NCBI GenBank assembly: GCA_031280335.1
Contig: JAITGZ010000086.1
Coordinates: 1 to 5,322 of the forward strand
DNA length: 5,322 nucleotides
DNA from: Deltaproteobacteria bacterium
GTDB lineage: Bacteria; Desulfobacterota; Desulfovibrionia; Desulfovibrionales; Desulfovibrionaceae
Reading direction: 5' to 3'
The notes under the pieces are model-generated. The model had not been told where the DNA came from, searched no databases, and worked only from the letters and a program-made list of their open reading frames with translations. Of the stretch, positions 1 through 5,322 are shown piece by piece. Position 1 is the stretch's first letter. Each line of letters opens with the position of its first letter. The position numbers were made by a program, and so were the translations under genes.

Positions 1-61
1 TTGAGATGTCCTGCTCGGCGCTTTACGGCGAAATTTTCTTTCGTTTACGTCTCACAGGTGG

Positions 62-114
62 GCGGCGGGGCTTCGCCTTATCCGCCGCTGAGCAATTTCA
101 AAGCAAAATTGCTC
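62..114. repeat. Two adjacent inverted repeats downstream of the MBL gene
   Basis: Two stem-forming inverted repeats lie side by side in the non-coding left end. The first is GCGGCGG at 62-68 pairing with CCGCCGC at 82-88. The second is a perfect 9-bp stem, GAGCAATTT at 90-98 with AAATTGCTC at 106-114, around a 7-nt loop. They sit 14 to 66 nt past the stop codon of the - strand hydrolase, where a terminator would be expected. Neither is followed by a clear T tract on either strand, so a classic intrinsic terminator is not demonstrated. They could be an atypical or bidirectional terminator, or a REP-like dispersed palindromic element. The rest of 1-128 shows no convincing gene. Confidence 0.5.
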
Positions 115-128
115 TAAAATGTATAATC

Positions 129-956
129 TTAAAGTTGAACAAATTCGGTTTTTTCCAGGCCGAGGGAGGGGCGCGTCCTGATGCGTTTTTCCAGTTCCGG
201 ATCATGGCTGCAAAGTACAAAAGATGCGTCTTTGACTCTGCTTTTTTGTTTGGCGATGCTGTGCCATGTGGCGACAATATCGCAAAAAAAACTGGGTGGG
301 CTTATGTCATAGCCCAGTTCCGGCACAGGGGTCATATTTTCAGGGACGAGTATGGAGTCGCCGGCGCACAGGTATGCGCCGGCGGCGGTTTCCACCACAA
401 CGGAGATATGCCCCGGCGAATGTCCTGGTGTTTCAAGCAGACTGATGCCTGGCATGAGTTCAAGCTCGCCATGTATAGGAATTATGTCTATGCCTTCAAA
501 ATGCGGTTTCAGGCCCAAGCTGGGGTGTTCATAGGCCTTGTGTAACAGCGGGATGGGATCACGTGCGAAAGCACATTCTTTTTCATGGGCGTAAATGGCG
601 GCCCGGGTGAATTTATCCAGATAAAAGGAGTGATCCCAGTGCAGGTGGGTGAGAATGATCAGGTCTATATCCTCCGGGAGCAGGCCGATTTTTTTTAGCT
701 GTTCATGCACGGCCATGCCTTCGGGTTGGTGGGCTGAGGCAAAATGATGCCTGCGAGCGTGTTCCGTAGGGGCCATGCCGGTATCCACCAGAGCCAATAC
801 CCCTTTGCCTTGTATCAGAAAGGCGAATACCGGCACTTCCATTCTCGGCCGCATCAAGGTTTTACGGTATTTCAGAACGGACTGGTGAAATAAAAACTGC
901 CCCGCGCTGGTGAGCAGATAGCCAGTGTTGATGGGGCGTATGGATAAGTTTGGCAT
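129..956 (-). CDS. MBL-fold metallohydrolase, N-acyl homoserine lactonase-like family
   Basis: This 275-residue protein is predicted to be a cytoplasmic di-metal hydrolase of the metallo-beta-lactamase superfamily. The metal-binding set is complete: HLHWDH at residues 104-109 (His104, His106, Asp108, His109), His179 in TPGHSPGH, Asp200 in CAGDS and His251 in CSHD. The early strand motif LVDTGM (56-61) is typical of lactonase-type members such as AttM/AiiA. I see no signal peptide or membrane segment. The length fits the family. The ATG start at 954-956 is preceded by a CAGGAA Shine-Dalgarno about 7 nt upstream. It is transcribed divergently from the tRNA-tig operon, so no partner gene is visible. 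The substrate cannot be read from the sequence: acyl-homoserine lactone, another lactone or a thioester are all possible, and the superfamily is promiscuous. Fold and metal site are confident; the lactonase activity is only a family-level guess. Confidence 0.85.
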   Translation of the reverse strand: MPNLSIRPINTGYLLTSAGQFLFHQSVLKYRKTLMRPRMEVPVFAFLIQGKGVLALVDTGMAPTEHARRHHFASAHQPEGMAVHEQLKKIGLLPEDIDLIILTHLHWDHSFYLDKFTRAAIYAHEKECAFARDPIPLLHKAYEHPSLGLKPHFEGIDIIPIHGELELMPGISLLETPGHSPGHISVVVETAAGAYLCAGDSILVPENMTPVPELGYDISPPSFFCDIVATWHSIAKQKSRVKDASFVLCSHDPELEKRIRTRPSLGLEKTEFVQL

Positions 957-975
957 TGTTTTTTCCTGAATTAAA

Positions 976-991
976 CCGGTATGTATGCCGG
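976..991 (-). promoter_or_regulatory. Small palindrome in the MBL gene leader
   Basis: CCGGTA at 976-981 can pair with TGCCGG at 986-991 (one G-T wobble) around a 4-nt loop. It lies about 20 nt upstream of the hydrolase start codon. It could be an operator half-site pair or a 5' UTR hairpin. I could not recognise a convincing promoter around it, and a stem this short may be chance. Confidence 0.25.
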
Positions 992-1153
992 AAAGGCCCG
1001 TTCAAACTAAGCCGGATCGTCCTGAAAATAAACAAAAAGTTTCAATTTGCCGTCTGTGTCGGAGTTGTCCCCGCCGTCTGTCATGCGCTTACCGGATTTC
1101 TTGTGTTTTTCGGCGGCCGATGATAACAGACCTTGTTTCCCTTTTTATATGGG

Positions 1154-1238
1154 GCGAGAGTGGCGGAACCGGCAGACGCACTGGATTTAGGATCCAGCGC
1201 CATAGCGCGTGGGAGTTCAAGTCTCCCCTCTCGCACCA
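1154..1238 (+). tRNA. tRNA-Leu (anticodon UAG)
   Basis: An 85-nt class II tRNA with a full cloverleaf. The acceptor stem GCGAGAG (1154-1160) pairs with CTCTCGC (1228-1234), followed by discriminator A and an encoded CCA (1236-1238). The anticodon stem CTGGA/TCCAG (1181-1185/1193-1197) closes the loop TTTAGGA, giving anticodon TAG at 1188-1190, which reads CUA and CUG leucine codons. The long variable arm (about 1198-1210) with a CGC/GCG stem is typical of leucine tRNAs. The T arm is GGGAG-TTCAAGT-CTCCC (1211-1227). It ends 37 nt before tig with no terminator visible between them, so it is probably transcribed with tig and released by RNase processing. The anticodon sequence UAG should not be confused with an amber suppressor, which would carry CUA. 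Confidence 0.97.
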
Positions 1239-1263
1239 ATATACGGGTGTCAATTCATGTCGC

Positions 1264-1269
1264 AAGGAG
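1264..1269 (+). promoter_or_regulatory. Ribosome binding site that fixes the tig start
   Basis: AAGGAG lies 6 nt upstream of the ATG at 1276. The same reading frame stays open further upstream, through the tRNA gene to an ATG at 985. This site, together with the match of residue 1 to the start of known trigger factors, shows that 1276 is the true start. Confidence 0.85.
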
Positions 1270-1275
1270 TTTCAG

Positions 1276-2631
1276 ATGGAGTACAAGGTTGAAGAACCCG
1301 GTCAATTGAAAAGAAAAATTATTGTAACCGTGCCGGCGGAGGAAGTGGATACGGTCCTGAACGAGATGGCGGCCAAATACCGCCTGCAGGTGTCCGTTCC
1401 GGGTTTTCGCAAGGGCAAGGTCCCCTTGAACATAGTGGAAAAGCAGTTTGGCCGGGAGATTGTGCCGGAGGCCACCAAGCATTTACTGGAAACCCAGGCT
1501 CATTCCATTATAGACGAACTTAAACTGGAGCCGGCCTCCAATGTCTCTTATGACGCGGGGCAGCTTGGCCGAGGTAGGGAGTTCGGCTATTCCTTCAGTT
1601 TTGAATATCTGCCTGAATTTACTTTGCCGGAGTATGAAGGTTTTCCGCTGGAGCAGGAGGAAGCTGTGGCGGAAGAACACGAGGTGGATGAGGCCATAGA
1701 GCGCATACGTTCTGACCTGGCTCTGCTTAAAAAGCCGGAGGAAAAGCGCCTGCCTAAAGACGGCGACATGGTTTATGTGGATCTGGCCTGTTTTGACATG
1801 GAGGGCGCGGATATTCCTGAACTGACGGAAAAAAAAGTCGGCCTGCGCCTTGGCCGGGATACGGGCTTGCCGGATCTGGAAAATATTATCAAGACTCTGC
1901 ATGAAAATGAGGAAGGCGAGGGCGAAGTCACTTTTCCTGAATCTTTTGCCGCAGCCAAGGTCGCCGGGAGCAAGGCGCGGGTCAAAGTGAAGTTGCACGG
2001 GCTTTTTGAGCTGGCACTGCCGGCGGTGGATGATGAACTGGCCAAAAAAGTCGGCAAATTTGAAAGTATGGCGGATTTGCGTGCGGCCGTGTTTGCGGGA
2101 ATTTTAGAAAGACGGGAGCAGATTGCCCAGGGCATGGCGCAAAAACGCCTTCTGGATGAATTGCTGAAGTTGACGGATTTTCCGTTGCCCGAAGGCATGG
2201 TGGAACAACAGGTCGCCAAAGAAGCCTTGGCGTTTTTACGTGAGGAAATGGGCAAGCAGGGCGGCAAAGCGCCGGAAAACATAGCGGAGGCATTTGCCAA
2301 AGCCAAGGCGGATGCCCGCGTGGCGGCGGAACATTTGGTGCGTGCTAATATTTTTCTGCATCGAGCGTCCAAGGCGGAAAATATTGAGGTGTCGGGAGAA
2401 GACATCATGCTGCGGCTGCAAGTCATTGCCGCTGAAAGCGGCCGTTCGCCGGAGGAAGTGCGCAGGGAATATATAAAAAATAATCTGCTGGCCGGCGTCC
2501 ATGATCGGATTATGGCCGATAAGGCTATGCAGGCCATTTATGCCAAGGCCAAAGTAACTTATATTAAATCGGGGATAGAGGCCGGGGCCGGAATAAAGGC
2601 TGAAGAAGCGAAAAAAGCTGAAGAAGCGTAA
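1276..2631 (+). CDS. tig: Trigger factor, ribosome-associated chaperone
   Basis: Trigger factor docks at the ribosomal exit tunnel and shields nascent chains; many members also have peptidyl-prolyl isomerase activity. This copy is 451 residues, slightly longer than the usual 430 or so. The N-terminal ribosome-binding domain carries the signature loop Gly43-Phe44-Arg45-Lys46 followed by GKVP, at the same numbering as in E. coli. The middle FKBP-like domain spans roughly residues 160-245 and is clearly diverged: the usual GFEDGI-like segment reads DLENII (200-205). The C-terminal arm domain follows, ending in a low-complexity Ala/Glu/Lys tail that accounts for the extra length. The frame is intact and ends with TAA. 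It is followed after 45 nt by clpP, the common arrangement that couples chaperone and protease synthesis. Identification is firm; isomerase activity is uncertain. Confidence 0.97.
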   Translation: MEYKVEEPGQLKRKIIVTVPAEEVDTVLNEMAAKYRLQVSVPGFRKGKVPLNIVEKQFGREIVPEATKHLLETQAHSIIDELKLEPASNVSYDAGQLGRGREFGYSFSFEYLPEFTLPEYEGFPLEQEEAVAEEHEVDEAIERIRSDLALLKKPEEKRLPKDGDMVYVDLACFDMEGADIPELTEKKVGLRLGRDTGLPDLENIIKTLHENEEGEGEVTFPESFAAAKVAGSKARVKVKLHGLFELALPAVDDELAKKVGKFESMADLRAAVFAGILERREQIAQGMAQKRLLDELLKLTDFPLPEGMVEQQVAKEALAFLREEMGKQGGKAPENIAEAFAKAKADARVAAEHLVRANIFLHRASKAENIEVSGEDIMLRLQVIAAESGRSPEEVRREYIKNNLLAGVHDRIMADKAMQAIYAKAKVTYIKSGIEAGAGIKAEEAKKAEEA

Positions 2632-2676
2632 CGACAGCCCTCGCATCCTGCCTATTATTATTTCAGGAGTTTATAC

Positions 2677-3291
2677 ATGACTATTCCAATGGTTATTGAG
2701 AGTACGGGCCGTACGGAACGGGCTTACGATATTTTTTCACGCTTGCTTAAAGACCGCATTATCCTGCTGGGGAGCGAAGTGGATGATCACATAGCCTCGC
2801 TTGTTTGCGCCCAGCTTTTGTTTCTGGAGTCGGAAGATCCGGAAAAAGAGATATATATGTACATAAATTCCCCTGGGGGAGTGGTCAGTGCCGGCTTGGC
2901 CATTTATGACACCATGCAGTATGTGAGCTGCCCCCTGGCCACCCTATGCCTTGGGCAGGCGGCGAGCATGGGGGCGCTGTTGCTCACGGCGGGAAGAAAA
3001 GGCATGCGCTATGCCCTGCCCAACAGCCGCATCATGATCCATCAACCCTCCGGCGGTTTTCGCGGCCAGGCCACTGATATTGACATCCAGGCCAGGGAGG
3101 TGCTGCGCCTGAAGGCTGTCTTAAATAATATACTGGCCGAACATACCGGCCAGACGTTGGAGACCATAGTCAGCCACACGGAACGGGATAATTTTATGAG
3201 CGCTGAAGAAGCGGTCGCTTTCGGCCTGATCGATCGCGTATTGAAATCGCGTGATGATCTGCCCCAGGCCGGAAACGGCAAGGGAGCCTGA
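2677..3291 (+). CDS. clpP: ATP-dependent Clp protease proteolytic subunit ClpP
   Basis: ClpP is the serine peptidase that forms a double heptameric barrel and degrades proteins fed to it by ClpX or ClpA. The protein has 204 residues. The catalytic triad is complete: Ser97 in GQAASMGA, His122 in MIHQPSGG and Asp171 in TERDNF, matching E. coli mature-enzyme numbering. The oxyanion-region motif INSPGG (63-68) is also present. It begins MTIPMVIE, so it starts essentially at the mature N-terminus with no long propeptide. AGGAG at 2665-2669 is the Shine-Dalgarno, 7 nt before the ATG. Its stop (TGA) is separated by only 2 nt from the clpX start, so the two are almost certainly co-translated. Since clpX next door is interrupted, this ClpP may depend on another unfoldase such as ClpA if the interruption is real. 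Confidence 0.98.
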   Translation: MTIPMVIESTGRTERAYDIFSRLLKDRIILLGSEVDDHIASLVCAQLLFLESEDPEKEIYMYINSPGGVVSAGLAIYDTMQYVSCPLATLCLGQAASMGALLLTAGRKGMRYALPNSRIMIHQPSGGFRGQATDIDIQAREVLRLKAVLNNILAEHTGQTLETIVSHTERDNFMSAEEAVAFGLIDRVLKSRDDLPQAGNGKGA

Positions 3292-3293
3292 AT

Positions 3294-3659
3294 ATGAACG
3301 GTTTTTCTGAAAAACGCGCTGTGTGTACCTTTTGTCTTAAGACGGAAGAGCAGGCGCAGCACATGATCGTTAAACCCGACACCGGGGCGGCTATTTGTGA
3401 AAACTGTCTCAGAATCTGCAATAAAACCATGTTGAAGCAGATCAAGTCCGAGGTGGTCAGCGAGAACCGGCTGCCCTTTCCTGCGGAGATAAAGGCCAGA
3501 TTGGATGAATACGTGATCGGCCAGGAACAGGCCAAGAGGATTTTATCCGTTTCAGTGTATAATCATTATAAACGTGTTTTTTTTAATGATTATTTTGACG
3601 ATGGCGTAGAGGTGGAAAAAAGCTATATCCTCATTGTCGGCCCTTCGGGCAGCGGCTAG
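3294..3659 (+). CDS. clpX: ClpX N-terminal fragment (zinc-binding domain), as translated if TAG terminates
   Basis: If UAG is read as stop, ribosomes starting at 3294 make a 121-residue peptide that ends at Gly121 of the P-loop. It contains the complete four-cysteine zinc-binding domain (about residues 9-50), the linker and only the first strand of the AAA+ module. In well-studied ClpX this domain dimerises on its own and binds adaptors and some substrates, so a free fragment could in principle persist and compete for them. It cannot bind ATP productively or dock ClpP. This entry is the literal translation of the sequence, not a claim that the fragment is a selected product. Confidence 0.6.
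   Translation: MNGFSEKRAVCTFCLKTEEQAQHMIVKPDTGAAICENCLRICNKTMLKQIKSEVVSENRLPFPAEIKARLDEYVIGQEQAKRILSVSVYNHYKRVFFNDYFDDGVEVEKSYILIVGPSGSG
3559..3593. repeat. AT-rich inverted repeat with a T8 run inside clpX
   Basis: Positions 3559-3568 and 3584-3593 are a perfect 10-bp inverted repeat. After one T-T mismatch the stem extends by three more A-T pairs (3570-3572/3580-3582). The right arm and loop include a run of eight T (3577-3584). The segment encodes the conserved YNHYKR stretch and the following residues, so part of its AT content follows from protein sequence. It lies about 64 nt upstream of the amber codon. A role is not established. Confidence 0.5.
3657..3659 (+). other. In-frame amber codon replacing Walker A Lys122 of ClpX
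   Basis: The sequence reads GGC TAG ACC ATG, where family members have Gly-Lys-Thr-(hydrophobic). One A-to-T transversion from AAG explains it. The following Thr-Met-Leu-Ala continues the family pattern without a gap, so the codon stands exactly at the lysine. I see no strong stem-loop just downstream that would suggest programmed recoding. Confidence 0.95.
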
Positions 3660-3662
3660 ACC

Positions 3663-4544
3663 ATGCTGGCTAAAACCCTGGCCCGTATCTTGAAGGTACC
3701 TTTCGCCATTGCCGATGCCACCACCCTCACCGAAGCAGGTTATGTGGGCGAAGATGTGGAAAACATCCTGGTAAAACTTTTGCAGAATGCCGAAGACCTG
3801 GATTCCGCCAGCAAGGGCATTATCTATGTGGATGAGATAGACAAAATTTCACGCAAGGGGGATAGCCCTTCCATCACCAGGGACGTGTCCGGCGAAGGGG
3901 TGCAGCAGGCCCTGCTGAAGATTATTGAAGGAACTGAGGCCAATCTTCCTCCCAAGGGTGGCCGTAAGCATCCGCAGCAGGAATATATACGCATGGATAC
4001 GTCCAATATTCTGTTTATTCTGGGCGGAGCTTTCGTCGGTCTGGACAAGATTGTGGAGCAGCGCTTGCGTGGTCGTTCGGTAATGGGTTTCGGGGCTAAA
4101 ATAGAAAGCGCCGATAAAAGCGCGGACCCGCTAAGTCAGGTGCATCCGGACGATCTGGTTAAATTCGGTCTGATTCCGGAATTTGTTGGGCGGGTTCCGG
4201 TCATCACCAAGGTGGATGACTTGTCTGAAGATGACTTGATCCGTGTGTTGACCGAGCCGCGCAACGCTCTGATCAAGCAGTTTCAGGCCCTGTTCAAGCT
4301 TGACCGCGTAAAGTTGACCTTTACCCAGGATGCCTGCCGAGCCATTGCCGCCCAGGCCATAGAGCGTAAAATCGGAGCCAGGGGCTTGCGCAATGTGCTG
4401 GAAAGCGTCATGCTGGATATAATGTTTTCTTTGCCTGAGTATAAAAATGTTCAAGAATGCATCATCAACGCTGAAGTAATTGAAAACGGCAGACCGCCAT
4501 TGATGCTGCCCGGGCTTGAGGATGAAAGCGCGGCCAGCGCCTGA
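3663..4544 (+). CDS. clpX: ClpX C-terminal fragment (AAA+ core without Walker A)
   Basis: This is the rest of clpX after the amber codon, open from an ATG 3 nt past the stop to the TGA at 4542-4544 (293 residues). It keeps the pore loops, Walker B, arginine finger and sensor 2 but lacks the P-loop lysine and zinc domain. No good Shine-Dalgarno precedes the ATG; the closest purine-rich stretch, GGGCAGCGG, is a poor match. Translation would most plausibly come from reinitiation after the nearby stop. The product would not be expected to bind ATP or act as an unfoldase. It is best read as the downstream half of the interrupted gene, not as an independent gene. Confidence 0.5.
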   Translation: MLAKTLARILKVPFAIADATTLTEAGYVGEDVENILVKLLQNAEDLDSASKGIIYVDEIDKISRKGDSPSITRDVSGEGVQQALLKIIEGTEANLPPKGGRKHPQQEYIRMDTSNILFILGGAFVGLDKIVEQRLRGRSVMGFGAKIESADKSADPLSQVHPDDLVKFGLIPEFVGRVPVITKVDDLSEDDLIRVLTEPRNALIKQFQALFKLDRVKLTFTQDACRAIAAQAIERKIGARGLRNVLESVMLDIMFSLPEYKNVQECIINAEVIENGRPPLMLPGLEDESAASA

Positions 4545-4564
4545 GGCGGTTTTGGGGAGAGGTT

Positions 4565-5322
4565 ATGTCTGAACCTAAGGCCGTCCTTCCGGGTGAATCA
4601 CAAATCGAACTGCCGCTTATGCCCTTGCGCGAGGTGGTGGTCTTTCCCCATTCCATCATGCCGCTTTCCGTAGGCCGTGGAGCGTCCATACGTGCCATTG
4701 AAGAATCTTCAAATTCTTTTAACAAGCGCATTCTGCTGGTGGCTCAGCGCAGGCCGGATCAAGAAAATCCCGGCTTAAGCGATTTGTATTCCCTGGGATG
4801 TATCGCCAAAATTTTACAGATTTTGCGTCTGCCTGACGGCACCAGCAGGGTGCTTTTTGAAGGTTTACAGCGGGCGAGACTCGTACGCCTTGAACGGACT
4901 GTTTCCATAAAGGCCCTTCCCGGGGTCGCGGCGGACCATTATTATATCGTTCTGACCGCTCCCGTTGAAGAGCAGGAAAGAAAATCCATTGAGGCATCCG
5001 CTGCCATTCAGGCCACTTTGGAGGCCATGGAGGAATACGCCAAACTGAACAAAAAGATCCCGGCGGAAACCCTGCACACCCTGGCGGGCATAAAAGTTCC
5101 TGGGCGTATGGCGGATATGGCGGCGGCCTGTCTTAAGGCGGATTATAAACAAAAGCAGGAAGCGCTGGAGATACTGGATCCGCAGGAAAGGCTGCTGCGG
5201 GTGTACGAGCTTATTCAAAATGAGATCACAGTGGCCGACATGGAGCGCGTCATCAAAGACCGGGTTAAGGGTCAGATGGAGCACAACCAGCGAGAATATT
5301 ATCTGAATGAGCAGATCAAGGC
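4565..5322 (+). CDS. lon: Lon protease (ATP-dependent, La), N-terminal part; cut by window end
   Basis: Lon is a self-contained AAA+ serine protease that degrades misfolded proteins and short-lived regulators in the cytoplasm. The window holds 252 complete codons with no stop, about a third of a typical protein of some 780-820 residues. The N-terminal substrate-binding domain is clear: LPLMPLREVVVFPH (16-29) with PLSVGR (33-38), and LRLPDGT (87-93) leading to EGLQRAR (99-105). A helical region ends in REYYLNEQIK, the hallmark of the coiled coil just before the AAA+ module. ATPase and Ser-Lys protease parts lie beyond the window. The ATG at 4565 has GGGGAG 5 nt upstream and begins 20 nt after clpX ends, consistent with co-transcription. 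I found no recognisable heat-shock promoter ahead of it, though one inside clpX cannot be excluded. Confidence 0.96.
   Translation, partial: MSEPKAVLPGESQIELPLMPLREVVVFPHSIMPLSVGRGASIRAIEESSNSFNKRILLVAQRRPDQENPGLSDLYSLGCIAKILQILRLPDGTSRVLFEGLQRARLVRLERTVSIKALPGVAADHYYIVLTAPVEEQERKSIEASAAIQATLEAMEEYAKLNKKIPAETLHTLAGIKVPGRMADMAAACLKADYKQKQEALEILDPQERLLRVYELIQNEITVADMERVIKDRVKGQMEHNQREYYLNEQIK

Larger units (their letters stand above)
3294..4544 (+). pseudogene. clpX: ClpX unfoldase, interrupted by an in-frame TAG at the Walker A lysine
   Basis: ClpX is the AAA+ hexamer that recognises tagged proteins, unfolds them with ATP and threads them into ClpP. The whole frame would encode 416 residues, close to the usual 410-425. 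Visible parts in order: zinc-binding domain with Cys11, Cys14, Cys35 and Cys38; Walker A GPSGSG (116-121), then TAG in place of Lys122, then Thr123; pore-1 loop GYVG (149-152); Walker B IIYVDE (Asp180, Glu181); RKH loop (224-226); ClpP-docking loop as MGF (264-266); arginine finger near Arg300; sensor-2 GAR with Arg363. There is no frameshift or second stop before the terminal TGA. The Shine-Dalgarno AGGGAG is inside the clpP tail. Because everything but one codon is conserved, decay is either very recent or only apparent (sequence error). Loss of the Walker A lysine is known to abolish nucleotide binding in AAA+ proteins. Confidence 0.9.

Noticed and set aside
1..117. Open + strand frame from the window edge to TAA at 115-117, possible tail of an upstream gene
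   Set aside because: Its last third is formed by the inverted repeats and the peptide resembles no family I know; 117 nt open is not convincing.
6..545. 179-codon + strand open frame at the left end
   Set aside because: It mostly overlaps the MBL hydrolase in antisense and crosses the palindromes; no domain is recognisable.
1101..1127. TTGTGT / GATAAC as promoter for the tRNA-tig operon
   Set aside because: The -35 match is weak and the spacer is only 15 nt, so I could not support it as a feature.
1188..1190. tRNA with anticodon spelled UAG as suppressor of the clpX amber codon
   Set aside because: An amber suppressor needs anticodon CUA. This tRNA reads leucine CUA/CUG codons.
1220..1238. 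tRNA-Leu 3' end as a phage or island attachment site
   Set aside because: No integrase and no repeated copy of the tRNA end is present in the window, and conserved tig follows directly.
985..1275. In-frame upstream extension of tig to an ATG at 985
   Set aside because: It runs through the tRNA-Leu gene, has no family similarity, and the ATG at 1276 has a good Shine-Dalgarno and matches known trigger factor N-termini.
1773..2537. 254-codon open frame on the - strand inside tig
   Set aside because: It is fully antisense to a conserved gene, its product is Ser/Ala/Arg-rich with no recognisable domain, and such frames arise from codon bias.
3558..3563. Perfect TATAAT inside clpX as an internal promoter
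   Set aside because: No matching -35 at 16-18 nt and no extended -10; the hexamer comes from the conserved Tyr-Asn codons. TATAAT at 4418-4423 and 122-127 fail for the same lack of a -35.

Overview
The window carries a core proteostasis locus: tRNA-Leu, then tig (trigger factor), clpP, clpX and the 5' part of lon, all on the + strand. A divergent metallo-beta-lactamase-fold hydrolase lies to the left on the - strand. The tig-clpP-clpX-lon order is widespread in Proteobacteria, so it does not fix the lineage. Moderate GC content, a ClpP that starts at the mature N-terminus, a diverged trigger factor PPIase domain and protein details such as the ClpX GFGAK loop suggest a Desulfovibrio-like bacterium. 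That is inference from memory of the families and was not tested by a search.

Layout. 1-128: non-coding, with two adjacent inverted repeats. 129-956 (-): an intact MBL-fold hydrolase related to AHL lactonases. 957-1153: divergent intergenic region with a small palindrome and a 9-bp direct repeat. 1154-1238: tRNA-Leu with anticodon UAG and encoded CCA. 1276-2631: tig. 2677-3291: clpP with an intact Ser97-His122-Asp171 triad. 3294-4544: clpX, interrupted by an in-frame TAG. 4565 to the window end: the N-terminal domain and start of the coiled coil of Lon, cut by the window edge.

How they work together. Trigger factor meets nascent chains at the ribosome. ClpX would unfold tagged or damaged proteins and feed them to ClpP, and Lon degrades misfolded and regulatory proteins on its own. 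The + strand genes are closely spaced (37, 45, 2 and 20 nt gaps), each protein gene has its own Shine-Dalgarno, and no terminator is evident between them. They look like one transcription unit that begins at or before the tRNA.

The most important observation is in clpX. The codon at 3657-3659 is TAG exactly where the invariant Walker A lysine (GPxGSGKT) should be. The reading frame is otherwise intact on both sides, and all downstream AAA+ motifs are preserved. Read literally, this organism has no ATP-binding ClpX. The options are a sequencing or assembly error, a very recent nonsense mutation (one A-to-T change from AAG), or recoding of UAG. I rank error or recent mutation above recoding. 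I see no clearly new multi-gene system.
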